The translations under genes and the position numbers were made by a program. The notes under the pieces were generated by a model, which worked only from the letters and a program-made list of their open reading frames with translations, did not search any database and was not told the origin of the DNA. 64,000 nucleotides of DNA from Arachidicoccus terrestris. Its GTDB lineage: Bacteria > Bacteroidota > Bacteroidia > Chitinophagales > Chitinophagaceae. The stretch covers positions 62,001 through 126,000 of the forward strand of contig NZ_CP083387.1 in the NCBI RefSeq assembly GCF_020042345.1, written 5' to 3'. Within the stretch, counting starts at the first letter, position 1. Each line of letters starts with the position of its first letter. This document shows positions 27,506 to 36,979 of the stretch, piece by piece.

Positions 27506-28459
27506 CTAAGCTTTTGCGTTATACCACTTTTTGAGTTGGTCATTCATGATCCGTACATGATGGTCTTCTACTTCAAAACTGGCGCCGGCTATATGAGGCG
27601 TCGCCAGTACATGTGGATGACGGATGAGCTGATAGTCGATAGCATCCGGCGGTTCCTGATCAAATACATCCAGGACAGCGCCCCGGATCTGCCCGTTTTT
27701 TATCGCCTCCAACAGGGCTTGCCTGTCTACGACTGCCGCTCTGGCCGTATTGACAAAGATCGCATCTTTTGACATCAGTCCGATAAGATGGCGATCAATC
27801 ATCTTTTCCGTTTCTTTATTATTGGGCAGATGAATGGAAATGATGTCGCTCTTTGTAAACAAAGCTTCCAGATCTACCTTCTGATAGGCTTTATTGGCAT
27901 CTGTGTAATACGGATCATAATAGCAGATTGTACAGGGGAACTCTTTTAAGATGTTGGCGAGTTTACGTCCAATCGCTCCGAACCCGACTAATCCCACTGT
28001 TTTACCGGCCAGTTCACTGCCCTTGAACTGAAGATAAGAAGTATGCGCTCCTGCTTCCCATTTCCCTGACTCTAGCCAGTCAATCGCAGGAAGTGTTTTT
28101 CTAAGCAGGGTAATAACATTGGCAATAAGCAATTCAACGACGGCCTGTGCATTTCTGGCAGGTGTATAAAACACAGCGATCCCTTTTTCTTTGGCCGCTT
28201 CCAGATCCAGATTAGAGGGTGTCCCTCTGCAAACACCGATAAACTGCAGCTTTGGAAAAGCTTCAATGACTTCTCTGGTCACATGATCGTGTTCTGTTAT
28301 TAATGCAGTCGCCTTCGCTTCTTGCAACAGTTCAATTAACTTTGTTGCAGTAAAGGCACTTCCATTTGTTTTCCATGGCCGGTAGCACACCTCACCAAAC
28401 ATAGACGCTATTTCACTTAACCCCTCCTCATTATAAGGTGCCGTAATTAATACACTCAT
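27506..28459 (-). CDS. D-isomer-specific 2-hydroxyacid dehydrogenase
   Basis: NAD(P)-dependent oxidoreductase of the phosphoglycerate/glyoxylate-reductase superfamily, 317 residues. The dinucleotide-binding motif GFGAIG lies at 159-164. The catalytic residues are R240 (NTAR), E269 (FDQEP) and H289 (TPHIAGAS). No ACT or other regulatory domain is attached, unlike long-form SerA. In this operon it would interconvert a 2-hydroxy acid and a 2-keto acid derived from the transported compound. It lies 53 bases before the AI-2-kinase-like gene and 107 bases after the transporter gene. Confidence 0.92.
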   Translation of the reverse strand: MSVLITAPYNEEGLSEIASMFGEVCYRPWKTNGSAFTATKLIELLQEAKATALITEHDHVTREVIEAFPKLQFIGVCRGTPSNLDLEAAKEKGIAVFYTPARNAQAVVELLIANVITLLRKTLPAIDWLESGKWEAGAHTSYLQFKGSELAGKTVGLVGFGAIGRKLANILKEFPCTICYYDPYYTDANKAYQKVDLEALFTKSDIISIHLPNNKETEKMIDRHLIGLMSKDAIFVNTARAAVVDRQALLEAIKNGQIRGAVLDVFDQEPPDAIDYQLIRHPHVLATPHIAGASFEVEDHHVRIMNDQLKKWYNAKA

Positions 28460-28566
28460 TTATATGTTGTTTTTATAATTGAATAAAATCTTTGTTCTCT
28501 GTCAAATAGCAGTCATGCTTATCTGCATCCTTATCACACGCAGCATGTCTATTCACCTTTGATCAG

Positions 28567-29862
28567 TCAATGGCCTACAGCCTCTAACGGACTTTCAACA
28601 GAAGGGTGCATGGCGTGGGCTGTTTTTGCCTTATCCGGCAAATGGATAAAGCTCGTCAGAATCGCACTCACAAAATACAAACCAGCCAATATCCAGACAA
28701 CGCCTTCATCTCCGATCAGTCCTATGAACAGACCCACTATAGCAGGCCCGACAAAAACCGCCAGCCCTGCGCCGAGATTCAATATAGACATTGCCGCACC
28801 TTTGTCTTCCTTAACCAGTGAAGGAATCAAGGCAGATAGCGGAACATAACCGGCCAGCAGCGCACCCCATAGCACGCCACTTATCTGTACCAGCCAATAG
28901 CTACTGCCAAAAAGAATTGGCGCATAAAAAAACAGTAAGGTCGTAATGCCACAACCAACACCCCCAAACCACATGATCGTATTTCTCCACCCGACCCGGT
29001 CTCCGACAAAACCAAAAATTAAATTAAAAGCAATATTGGCAATAAAAATGGTCCCCCAGATTTTGAGCCAGGCACTGGTATCAAACCCATGATGCGCCAT
29101 ATACATGGGCAAAAATACCGGAAAGGCAAACTGCGCTGTCGTATTAATCACCCGTACGATACCGCCCAGCAATACTTTAGGCTCTTGTTTAACGATAGTA
29201 ATCCCCTTTTTTAATTCCGCAGCTTTGGTTCCACTTTTATTACTAAGCAGAAACTTGTCTTTATTGACTATCAAGGCAAAAAAGGCACCCAGCAACACCC
29301 AGAAAATTGAACTCCAGAGTGTATTTAGATAACCTAAATGAATGATGGCCCAACTGGAATAATAGGCACCGAATACATTCAGGCCTCCTGTAAAGACAAA
29401 CCAAAACCAGCCTACGGCTGCACCAAGCTTTCCTGGTGTACTGCGGTAAGTAATCCAAACGAGAAAGGAATAGGCAAACAATGGATAGCCAAAACCTCTT
29501 AAAGCATAGGTAAACAGCATAGGCCCGAACGCCAGATTTGGCAATCCAATCCCGATAAAACCAGCAGTACCCAGTATATATAGTATCAGCCCCAATAACA
29601 TGGCCTTCTTGGGGCCATAGCTTTCCGCAAGTACACCACTAAACCAGGATGCGATGGCAATCGTAACACCGTAAACGGTAAATAAAGCAGCCGACTGCTC
29701 AATGGACATGCCCCGGCCTATCAGGTAAGGGCTGAGCCACCCCTGCTCTATTCCATCTCCCATCATAAAGATAAGTATACCCAGGTAGCCCCAGGCAAGC
29801 CGCCTGGGCATGCCTGCACGTTCCAAAATGGAATCCGACCCGCTGTTTAACGCACTATTCAT
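28567..29862 (-). CDS. MFS transporter, RbtT/DalT/CsbX polyol-permease type
   Basis: Inner-membrane symporter with 12 predicted helices in 431 residues. The opening region GYLGILIFMMGDGIEQGWLS and the AALFTVYGVTIAIASWFSGV stretch resemble the polyol permease group that includes ribitol and D-arabitol carriers and Bacillus CsbX. It is the first gene of a leftward operon with dehydrogenase, two kinases, phosphatase and regulator genes. The imported substrate is likely a polyol or related sugar derivative. The start at 29862 is followed by a hydrophilic N-terminus of about 22 residues. Confidence 0.88.
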   Translation of the reverse strand: MNSALNSGSDSILERAGMPRRLAWGYLGILIFMMGDGIEQGWLSPYLIGRGMSIEQSAALFTVYGVTIAIASWFSGVLAESYGPKKAMLLGLILYILGTAGFIGIGLPNLAFGPMLFTYALRGFGYPLFAYSFLVWITYRSTPGKLGAAVGWFWFVFTGGLNVFGAYYSSWAIIHLGYLNTLWSSIFWVLLGAFFALIVNKDKFLLSNKSGTKAAELKKGITIVKQEPKVLLGGIVRVINTTAQFAFPVFLPMYMAHHGFDTSAWLKIWGTIFIANIAFNLIFGFVGDRVGWRNTIMWFGGVGCGITTLLFFYAPILFGSSYWLVQISGVLWGALLAGYVPLSALIPSLVKEDKGAAMSILNLGAGLAVFVGPAIVGLFIGLIGDEGVVWILAGLYFVSAILTSFIHLPDKAKTAHAMHPSVESPLEAVGH

Positions 29863-30344
29863 TGATCATCATTTTGATTAAAAATATAATTGAACTGATT
29901 ATGAAATGGTTACATCACCATGATTACCTGATTCAGCACCATATTGCTTTCTTACACGGATACCTATTTCTTTCATTATAAAAGAATGTAGCAAAACACT
30001 ATTTGAAATATATTTAAATATTATGAAAGCAAATTAAATAAATTAATTAAGGTAAACAAAATTTCTTTTAACCTTTTATAAAGACCTCATAACATCAACG
30101 CCCACCATAGCCTCTCGTAATTTCATGACTACCAAGGCCTTGATTTAAAAATAATCACTTCCGTTACACTACGGCCTCTTTTTTGAACTAGCCCAGGGAC
30201 AAATCGTCATCCCATCGTGGAATCTGGTCATCGATTTATCCGGTGGCGGCCATTACTTTTACAACCTAAAAGCATCTCAGGGAAATATAAAAAAGAATCG
30301 CAGGATGGCATCAGACCACGATGCGATAATAATGTGTAAAATAT
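29863..30344. other. divergent promoter region between polyol-type operon and doxX-like gene
   Basis: About 482 AT-rich bases without a credible gene. It contains an inverted repeat TTCTTT...AAAGAA (29968-29973 and 29981-29986) and the shared motif pair at 30023-30071. No S-box or other riboswitch was recognised by eye. Confidence 0.5.
30023..30071 (-). promoter_or_regulatory. second copy of the shared candidate operator
   Basis: ATGAAAGCAAATTAAA (30023-30038) differs at one position from the copy upstream of susC at 21756, and AAATTTCTTTTAA (30059-30071) is identical to 21776-21788. The internal spacing differs (20 bases between motif starts there, 36 here), which argues for two half-sites or chance rather than one rigid operator. 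Confidence 0.35.
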
Positions 30345-30800
30345 ATGAAATTCATAAAGACAAATCAGGACTTGGCATCCCTTTTCACCAGAATTCCCAT
30401 CGGACTGGGTTTCATGGCGCATGGCTGGGCAAAAATAAGCAGAGGCAGCGCTGGTTTTGAAAAATTACTAACGCTCACAGGCGTTCCATTACCACATTTG
30501 AGTGCGGAAATCGTGCCTTACATTGAACTACTGGGTGGAATGGCCATATTAATGGGTCTTTACGTCAAATTCGTTTCTTTACCACTGATCATTACAATGC
30601 TGGTAGCCATGTTTACCATCCAGATAAAGTTTGGGTTTAGTTCTGTCAACACGATTGGATTATCACCAGAGGGCCCCTTGTTTGGCCCTCCCGGATTTGA
30701 AATTAATTTGTTATATATCGGAGGACTATTGAGTCTTTTGTCAATAGGTGCCGGAAATTATTCCGTTGATAAAATCCGCTTAGCAAAGAAAAAGACTTAA
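30345..30800 (+). CDS. DoxX-family membrane protein
   Basis: Small integral membrane protein, 151 residues, with four predicted helices and the family motif FTRIPIGLGFMAHGWAKI followed by PYIELLGGMAILMGLY. DoxX-like proteins are linked to quinone/thiosulfate or oxidative-stress functions, but the individual role is usually unknown. It stands alone on the plus strand and converges on a thioredoxin-like gene 165 bases away. The N-terminus fits the ATG at 30345 well. Confidence 0.87.
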   Translation: MKFIKTNQDLASLFTRIPIGLGFMAHGWAKISRGSAGFEKLLTLTGVPLPHLSAEIVPYIELLGGMAILMGLYVKFVSLPLIITMLVAMFTIQIKFGFSSVNTIGLSPEGPLFGPPGFEINLLYIGGLLSLLSIGAGNYSVDKIRLAKKKT

Positions 30801-30965
30801 TGGAAAATCGCGAGGCCGGGAATCTCACGGGAACTGCGCAACGAAATAATAACCTTCACCCTTCTTACGCCTTTGAGTCCGCCGATTCGATCTAAGGGAA
30901 TATTTATAAAGTAAGAGATCACCGTAACTAAATATTCTAAGACACCTGATGGGTTATATAACGGA

Positions 30966-31661
30966 TCAATGCTCCCGCAGCAGTGTTTTTATATCTCTTG
31001 AAAAGCGCTCCGACCCGTAATCAGCAAAACCTTCTTTTCTGTATCGCACCCGCCCCTGCTTATCCAATACAATGGTTGTTGGTAAACTGCCTGCATAGAA
31101 ATTAATATCTACGTTTGAATGTAAACGATAAACAGGTACACTATAGTGATGCTTTTTCATAAAGGCGCTAACTGTACCGGCGGTAAAATTCTGTACGTCG
31201 TCTTCATTCAGCAGCACAAAAGCCACCTCTGGATGATCAATAAATTCATCATGGAGCTGCTGTATGGAAGGCAATTCGGCAATACAGGGTGGACACCAGG
31301 TAGCCCAAAAATTAATGAACACCACCTTGCCTTTGAAGTCACTAATTCGCAATATCTTACCACGCTCATTTATAAAGGTAAAGTCTGTGAGTGGAGACAG
31401 TGTTTGCCCGGTGGACATTGGATGGCCGGTGTTTTGGGTTGAGCCGGTCATTTTTTCAATATGCGCATCAAAAAGCCCGGTCGACATCAGCCTCTGTAAA
31501 ACCCAGGCCTTGGCATTCGGGCTGAAAAAAAGCAATAATGCCGCCGCAATCAATACAAGATTGAACAGGTTTTTACGAAACCACCTCCGCAGATTGCCGC
31601 CCTGGCACTCCTTTTTTGGCTTACCCGATCTCATCGCCGGATGCCGATTATCCCTCATCAT
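30966..31661 (-). CDS. TlpA-like thioredoxin, membrane-anchored
   Basis: Periplasm-facing thiol-disulfide protein of 231 residues. A basic N-terminus precedes one membrane segment at about 31-48 (NLFNLVLIAAALLLFF). The thioredoxin domain carries the active site WCPPC with C123 and C126, the cis-Pro region SLPTTIVLDKQG, and the FKGKVVFINFWA strand. It likely reduces periplasmic disulfides or serves cytochrome assembly; no cytochrome gene is nearby. A paralogue is encoded just upstream on the same strand, separated by a strong hairpin, so the two are probably transcribed separately. Confidence 0.93.
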   Translation of the reverse strand: MMRDNRHPAMRSGKPKKECQGGNLRRWFRKNLFNLVLIAAALLLFFSPNAKAWVLQRLMSTGLFDAHIEKMTGSTQNTGHPMSTGQTLSPLTDFTFINERGKILRISDFKGKVVFINFWATWCPPCIAELPSIQQLHDEFIDHPEVAFVLLNEDDVQNFTAGTVSAFMKKHHYSVPVYRLHSNVDINFYAGSLPTTIVLDKQGRVRYRKEGFADYGSERFSRDIKTLLREH

Positions 31662-31781
31662 ACAATATCAATTCTTTAAGTTTTTAAACATTGCCAGGCC
31701 GGCAGAAATAGTTCAAGGCCTTGTCCTGCCACTGGCAATCATCTCCTGAAAGGCCATGGAAGTGTTACCTCCTCATATAAG

Positions 31782-31823
31782 ATACAGATATACAGCATTT
31801 TGTTGAATGCTGTATATCTGTAT
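31782..31823 (-). terminator. 18-base perfect hairpin between two tlpA-like genes
   Basis: Arms 31782-31799 and 31806-31823 are perfectly complementary around a 6-base loop. It starts 12 bases after the stop of the upstream tlpA-like gene, so it most likely ends that transcript, although no U-run follows. Confidence 0.7.
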
Positions 31824-31835
31824 GAAAATTCAATA

Positions 31836-32405
31836 TTATTTATTTAAAAGCTGCTCAATCTCATTAAACACTTCCGCAGTTCCATAGTCTCTGGCGCCTT
31901 CTACCCTCGCAACAACTTCTCCTGCCTTATCCAAAATAACAGTTGTAGGAATCGCATCTCCCAAAAACTGTGAAGGAATGGCTCCCTGTGCTTTATAAAC
32001 GGGCAAATCATACCCGTTCTTTTCCAGATATTTGGAGGAGGCCTCCAGGCGGCCGTCTATATCTATCATTAAAAACACAATATTCTGATGGTTCTTAAAA
32101 TGTGTTCTCAATTTCTGTATGGTTGGCATCTCCTCCCTGCAGGGTGGGCACCAGGTAGCCCAGAAATTAATAAATACAACTTTGCCCTTTAACTCACTTA
32201 AGGTAAGTATATTCCCCTGCATATCCTGCACCGTTAAGTCAGGTGTCTGATGCCGGGGAAGACTGGCTTGAATCGTAGCGGACCGCTCTGCCTTACCTGG
32301 CGCGGTAATCTCTTTACCACTGCCGTCATCACTGCGCCGGTGCTGGCAGGCACTCAGGCTAAGACTAAAACAAAGCGCTGAAAAGAGGATCACGAGAAAC
32401 TTCAT
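31836..32405 (-). CDS. TlpA-like thioredoxin lipoprotein
   Basis: Paralogue of the downstream membrane-anchored thioredoxin. I chose the start at 32405, giving 189 residues, because it opens directly with a lipoprotein signal MKFLVILFSALCFSLSLSAC (Cys20). A longer in-frame start at 32492 would add 29 residues of unlikely leader. The active site WCPPC has C86 and C89, followed by DAIPTTVILDKAGEVVARVEG. It is probably anchored in a membrane facing the periplasm and works as a thiol reductant. The two copies differ in anchor type, which suggests different sites of action. Confidence 0.92.
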   Translation of the reverse strand: MKFLVILFSALCFSLSLSACQHRRSDDGSGKEITAPGKAERSATIQASLPRHQTPDLTVQDMQGNILTLSELKGKVVFINFWATWCPPCREEMPTIQKLRTHFKNHQNIVFLMIDIDGRLEASSKYLEKNGYDLPVYKAQGAIPSQFLGDAIPTTVILDKAGEVVARVEGARDYGTAEVFNEIEQLLNK

Positions 32406-32696
32406 TTTGTTTTTCCACGCTGATTGGATATTGGCTATTATTTTAAAGCTTGTTATATCTGTAATTGATTTTTGGTTATTCATGAATGTCATTCTATCAA
32501 AATTTTCTGGTTAATATCTATAATTCTTTGCAGATCGTGCATATCAGGATCATAAAGGTCCCATATGCCAGAGATCGGTAAACATTTCAGAGCCGTACAG
32601 CTGTCATTTCAGCCGTGAATGGTTTATTTTAATATCAGCGTATCACTACGCTCACCGATCTAACAGTAGGAAAAAATACAGTAAACTAGCGGGGTA

Positions 32697-33119
32697 TTAT
32701 ATAAGGAGTCTTCTATGACTCAAAAAAAGAGGTATAGTGGCAAGCCGGACGCTTCTGCCTGAATAGAATCGGTTGCTGGCATCTAACTCACTGAATGCCC
32801 CCGCAAGCCATATAAAGAATGCGCTGAGGACAAATAAAGTAGCGGTATCAGAGGAGATGTTTATATGGAACCGGAGCGTATCCCTGGCTGCGCTCCAAAG
32901 CTCAGATGGCGTACGGACAACGCAAATGTTTGGATGAAGTTTTCCAATTGCATTATTTGTATTGTTGACGGCTCTGGACATTATAGCCGCATGACCGTCT
33001 TGATCCAATAAGTTTTTTAACTGCGACTTAATGAGGCAGGAAGACAGCAGCAAGCACAAAACAGCAATAAAGCCCATCAGCGCTTTTCTTATGCCGGTCT
33101 TTTGATATTTATGCTGCAT
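32697..33119 (-). CDS. small membrane or lipoprotein of unknown function
   Basis: Product of 140 residues that I do not recognise. The N-terminus has a signal-like stretch ending in a lipobox-like LLLSSC (Cys about 28). A second hydrophobic segment, LFVLSAFFIWLAGAFSEL, lies at about 94-112, followed by a basic tail. It is either a lipoprotein with one membrane segment or a two-pass membrane protein. A small hairpin (CAGTCT/AGACTG at 33121-33136) sits directly before the start codon and could limit initiation. It follows the GH2 gene on the same strand by 96 bases. Confidence 0.6.
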   Translation of the reverse strand: MQHKYQKTGIRKALMGFIAVLCLLLSSCLIKSQLKNLLDQDGHAAIMSRAVNNTNNAIGKLHPNICVVRTPSELWSAARDTLRFHINISSDTATLFVLSAFFIWLAGAFSELDASNRFYSGRSVRLATIPLFLSHRRLLI

Positions 33120-33215
33120 CCAGTCTGTTTAGACTGCAATATTAGTAGAATTGCATAAAGACCACAAATTATCGGTTTATTTTTAACTTTTAAGCCAGAC
33201 AACCTCAAGACCCTG

Positions 33216-35804
33216 TCAATTTAAAGGAAACTTTATGCAGTCTCCTTTAAGTCCTTCTGCGGTTGCTTCGATCTCAATTTCACCCCGTTTTCCCGTTGAT
33301 TGCAATAGTATCGTGGCAATGCCTGCCTGGGTCGCGCTCAATTCCGGACTCACGATACGGGCACTTCCGTGAACTGAAAACTGAATCAACCTACTGCTGG
33401 CAGAATCAGCGCTGAATACCGGGTGGCCGGCAGCATCCATCAGCGTCGCATGAATAAATACGGCGTCTGCTCCATCGGCTTGTAGCGGAACGCCCTGATC
33501 CGCTACTGATAATTGGATACGGACCGGCTTTCCAGGTGTATATACATTGCTGATGGCAACAACCTTTCCTCGCTGTATGCCTTCCGCCTTTAATTCTCCC
33601 GCCTGAAAGGGAACGGCCCTAAAAGTAAACGGCGGTGAGGCCAGATGACTGGCGTCTCCGCCAGTAAATGGATGCCCGCCCTTTTCCAGATCGGTGCCAT
33701 AAGGTCTGTCGGGCCCCCGGTCCGGCCCTTGGGTAGCTATCTGCCTGCCATTCACCGATAACCGGACAGAATCCCCATTGCTATACACGATGACTTTACG
33801 CTTATTATTTGGCCCTTTTTCCCAGTAATTGGCTATATACACCATGGGATTAGGCTTTCTCTTCTGGCTTTGGAAAAAATAATAGGAAAACTTGGGAATC
33901 CTGTATAAATCTGCCATACCCCAGTACTCAACAATATTGGTCAGTCCTGCCATACCGTCAAAAAACGCCCAGGTCATATCGCCGATACATCTGGGATAGT
34001 AGACTTGATTGCGGTTATGCTCCCATTGCAGATTCCAGGCTTGTTGCAATAACGCCTTTTCTCCCGCTGCCCTGGATTTTCTGGAGGAGCTCTCTCCACC
34101 ACCGAATTCATAGTCTCCATATTCCCTGACCAAAAACGGATGATCAGGATAGGTTGTGTTGTTTCTGGCACCAGGATCTCCATTCCAGTCATCATAGGGC
34201 ACGTCCCAGGCCGCCTTAGTAAAATAAGAATCGCCACTGGTATAAAAGTCTGTGCTGTCCTGCCACTCTCTGTGAGCCACCGCTGATTGCGCCACGCGAA
34301 ATTCCTTGGGCGGGTAGGCTTCATTCAGGCTGACTTCCCAAAGGAAGACAGCAGGGTGATTGCGGTCCCGGCGGATCATTTCTCTGATATCGCGCATAAC
34401 GAGTGCTTTAAATGAAGCGGCCTTGTTGAAAAACTGCCACCCGGGAATACAGTCGATCAACAAAATACCTAAACTGTCACAGGCGTCATAAAAGGACGGA
34501 TCTTGCGGATAGTGTCCCAGTCTCAGTGCATTAATACCCGCTCTCTTTACCAGTACCGCATCTCTTATGTTGGCGTTATCCGAAAGCGCATTGCCGATCC
34601 AGGGATAGTTCATGTGCCGGTTAGAGCCCATTAGGCGGACCGGCTGGTCATTGATCAGCAACCCTTTTTCTTTGGTGATCCGGATGGTACGCAGTCCGAT
34701 TCTGGTCCGGACTTGATGAATGGTTACTCCGTTTTGCATAATGGACGTAACCAACGTGTAGCGGTAAGGATCTTCCAGGCTCCAAAGATGCGGATGCTCT
34801 ACAAGCACGTTCTGCACAAAAGTGCTGTCGGTACCTGCCGGTAGCTGTTGCATAGGTGTTTGCCACCGGCCGGCTTGTCGTCCCTTTTGGTCTACCAGTC
34901 GCTGAACGATCCGGAAAGTCCTGGCGCGGCGATCCTGATTTTGGATATTCGTCCTGATCTTTATCCGCCCACGGTGCTCACCTGCTCTTTCCAAGCCTTC
35001 GTAATGTATAAATACACCACCACCGCCGGTCGTATGGATGGCAGTAGCAATTGTAATATGCAATGGATCAGTGATATGCAACCAGGTGTCCCTGTAAATC
35101 CCGGAATAATAGATAAAGTCCAGCTTTGTCACCGGCTTGCCCGGAGGAATCAACGGACTAGCCCGGTTGTCCACTTTGATAAAAATCGTATTCTTTTTCC
35201 CATAGTTTAATCTATCCGTCAGATCTAAAGTGAAAGGCAAATAGCCGCCCTGGTGACGCTTTACAAACCTGCCATTTATCCAGACATCTGCTATCTGCAT
35301 GACACCATCGAAGGCTAACTGGATAATTTTGCCCTTTAATTTGGAGGGAACAGTAAACGTTTTTCTATAATAAGCATATCCTTCTGTGGGCGTTTCAATA
35401 GGAACAGGTTCAATAAAAGCAGTATGCGGCAATATCACTTTTTGCCATTTGGCCGCTTTCAGACGAGCGCGCTCCTGATCAAAATTTGTACTGGAATCCT
35501 TATAGTCCGTATCTTCCTTGTTAACAACCTGGACATTGAACTGGTCGGACCAATCCTTGCCTAGTCCCCTTTTAACGCCAGTTTTTTGCCCATCGGCATG
35601 TGTAAATGCCAAAGCTGTAAATTCCCAACCTGTATTAAATTTCTGCAGTGGCTCCATTACCAATTGCGCCTGTGCAGGCGCATCTGCAATAATCATTAAT
35701 AATGCCATTAGCAGTAGTGACAAACAAGTCAGGCAATTACCTTTCTTCTGCTTTCGCCCAAAGGGTTGTCGTTGTAAATAAATGCTACATGTCAAGTGGT
35801 TCAT
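33216..35804 (-). CDS. GH2-family glycoside hydrolase (beta-galactosidase-like)
   Basis: Exo-acting retaining hydrolase of 862 residues, probably periplasmic. A signal segment lies at about 24-47. Then come the jelly-roll domain (DVWINGRFVKRHQGGYLPF, typical of GH2), an Ig-like domain and the TIM barrel. The acid/base is E495 in FLWEVSLNE and the nucleophile is E561 in LVREYGDYE. The C-terminal part has an additional beta domain (VYIANYWEKGPNNKRKVIVY region). GH2 covers galactosidases, glucuronidases and mannosidases; specificity cannot be fixed. Two exported hydrolase genes lie upstream on the same strand, but no susC/D is attached. Confidence 0.92.
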   Translation of the reverse strand: MNHLTCSIYLQRQPFGRKQKKGNCLTCLSLLLMALLMIIADAPAQAQLVMEPLQKFNTGWEFTALAFTHADGQKTGVKRGLGKDWSDQFNVQVVNKEDTDYKDSSTNFDQERARLKAAKWQKVILPHTAFIEPVPIETPTEGYAYYRKTFTVPSKLKGKIIQLAFDGVMQIADVWINGRFVKRHQGGYLPFTLDLTDRLNYGKKNTIFIKVDNRASPLIPPGKPVTKLDFIYYSGIYRDTWLHITDPLHITIATAIHTTGGGGVFIHYEGLERAGEHRGRIKIRTNIQNQDRRARTFRIVQRLVDQKGRQAGRWQTPMQQLPAGTDSTFVQNVLVEHPHLWSLEDPYRYTLVTSIMQNGVTIHQVRTRIGLRTIRITKEKGLLINDQPVRLMGSNRHMNYPWIGNALSDNANIRDAVLVKRAGINALRLGHYPQDPSFYDACDSLGILLIDCIPGWQFFNKAASFKALVMRDIREMIRRDRNHPAVFLWEVSLNEAYPPKEFRVAQSAVAHREWQDSTDFYTSGDSYFTKAAWDVPYDDWNGDPGARNNTTYPDHPFLVREYGDYEFGGGESSSRKSRAAGEKALLQQAWNLQWEHNRNQVYYPRCIGDMTWAFFDGMAGLTNIVEYWGMADLYRIPKFSYYFFQSQKRKPNPMVYIANYWEKGPNNKRKVIVYSNGDSVRLSVNGRQIATQGPDRGPDRPYGTDLEKGGHPFTGGDASHLASPPFTFRAVPFQAGELKAEGIQRGKVVAISNVYTPGKPVRIQLSVADQGVPLQADGADAVFIHATLMDAAGHPVFSADSASSRLIQFSVHGSARIVSPELSATQAGIATILLQSTGKRGEIEIEATAEGLKGDCIKFPLN

Positions 35805-36095
35805 ACCGAAATGATTTATGACTATTATTTAACTGAATTGGCCTTCTCATAAAAATTCGACCAGCATCCATAGAAATTTTACGCACTATTTTTGTAAAAT
35901 CGCTGTATTCAGCATGCGCTTTATATTTTAAAAATTCCGATGTCTGACAAATCAATCCGCTGTTTTCCAATATATCTACTTTTCCTTACAAGTACCGTCC
36001 CTTCAAATGGAAAAGCGGCTACTGTTGCAAAAGACAACAATTTGATGCAGGCCTCTGACAAGGTTCTGCTATATTTATTTTTATCCTCGTCCCCT

Positions 36096-36911
36096 TTAGA
36101 AATGCAGCTGCAATACAGCCATCACCGGAAAGTGATCGGAAGCTTTCACTGTATTTAATACCTTCTGAGACAACACTTTAAATTTACTTGCAGGTCTATA
36201 GGCTACATAGTCAATCGCACCCGATGCATCGCCTTCGTCGAAAGTGGGAGGACAGTTTTCGCAAGTTCTTGTCATTTGCTGGTCTAGCGTTTTTATTACC
36301 TCACTTTGTTCATGGGCATTAAAATCGCCTCCAATGATAAATGGCATGTTCAAACCAGCCGCAATTTGATTGATCTCTTTTATTTGCAATAGCCTGTTTT
36401 CCTTATGATAGGCATCCAGGTGAGTGCTGGCAAATGTCAGTTTCTTTCCACCAGGCAGGTGCACCACTGCAGTGGCCAATACACGTGGTTCTCCTTTTAA
36501 ACTTTCAATGGATGGAAGTTGATGGGTCGCCGTACCCGATAAAGGGAACTTAGAAAGAATGGCAATGCCATATTGACCTCCTTCAAGATCCAGTGTTTTG
36601 GCAAAATAATAATATTTAAACCCAGCTCTAGCCGCAATTTGAGCCGCCTCATCAATATTACCGCTACGTTTAACGTTCACGTCAATCTCCTGCAGAGCAA
36701 CCAGATCCGGCGCAGCGCGCTTAATCGCATTTGCAACGCCGTTCACGTCGATCAGCTGCGCATCACCGGGTGGATTACAGTGATGTGTATTGAAAGTCAT
36801 CACTTTTAGTTGTATGTTCTTTACCGGAGTCGTTTTCTGCGCATGGCTGATAAATGCTATAGAAAAAACCAGCACTGCCAGAAGCATTGTCCTTTGATAT
36901 ATTCTTTGCAT
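36096..36911 (-). CDS. exported endonuclease/exonuclease/phosphatase-family hydrolase
   Basis: Mg-dependent phosphodiesterase fold, 271 residues with a cleaved signal at about 1-24 (ending SHAQ). Active-site marks: VMTFNTHHC near the start, LVALQEID with the metal-binding Glu, THLDAYHKENRL, GGDFNAHE, and the terminal SDHFPV. The family spans DNases, sphingomyelinase-like and inositol phosphatases; export argues for an extracellular nucleic acid, lipid or phospho-ester substrate. It lies between a GH16 gene and the GH2 gene on the same strand, with a 69-base gap to the former. Confidence 0.9.
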   Translation of the reverse strand: MQRIYQRTMLLAVLVFSIAFISHAQKTTPVKNIQLKVMTFNTHHCNPPGDAQLIDVNGVANAIKRAAPDLVALQEIDVNVKRSGNIDEAAQIAARAGFKYYYFAKTLDLEGGQYGIAILSKFPLSGTATHQLPSIESLKGEPRVLATAVVHLPGGKKLTFASTHLDAYHKENRLLQIKEINQIAAGLNMPFIIGGDFNAHEQSEVIKTLDQQMTRTCENCPPTFDEGDASGAIDYVAYRPASKFKVLSQKVLNTVKASDHFPVMAVLQLHF

Positions 36912-36979
36912 GATTCAAATTTTGTTTACAATGTTAATCATTTCTTTATCGAAAATCAGGAAACCAGATCTAAGCATCC

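Noticed and set aside
29863-30344. S-box or other riboswitch before the yoaDCB-like operon
   Set aside because: No conserved riboswitch core could be recognised in this AT-rich region by eye.
35940-36158. Plus-strand frame with a signal-peptide-like start (MSDKSIRCFPIYLLFLTS)
   Set aside because: It is short, loses protein-like character after about 30 codons and runs into the 3' end of the EEP gene on the other strand. It may be a gene remnant but is not supportable.
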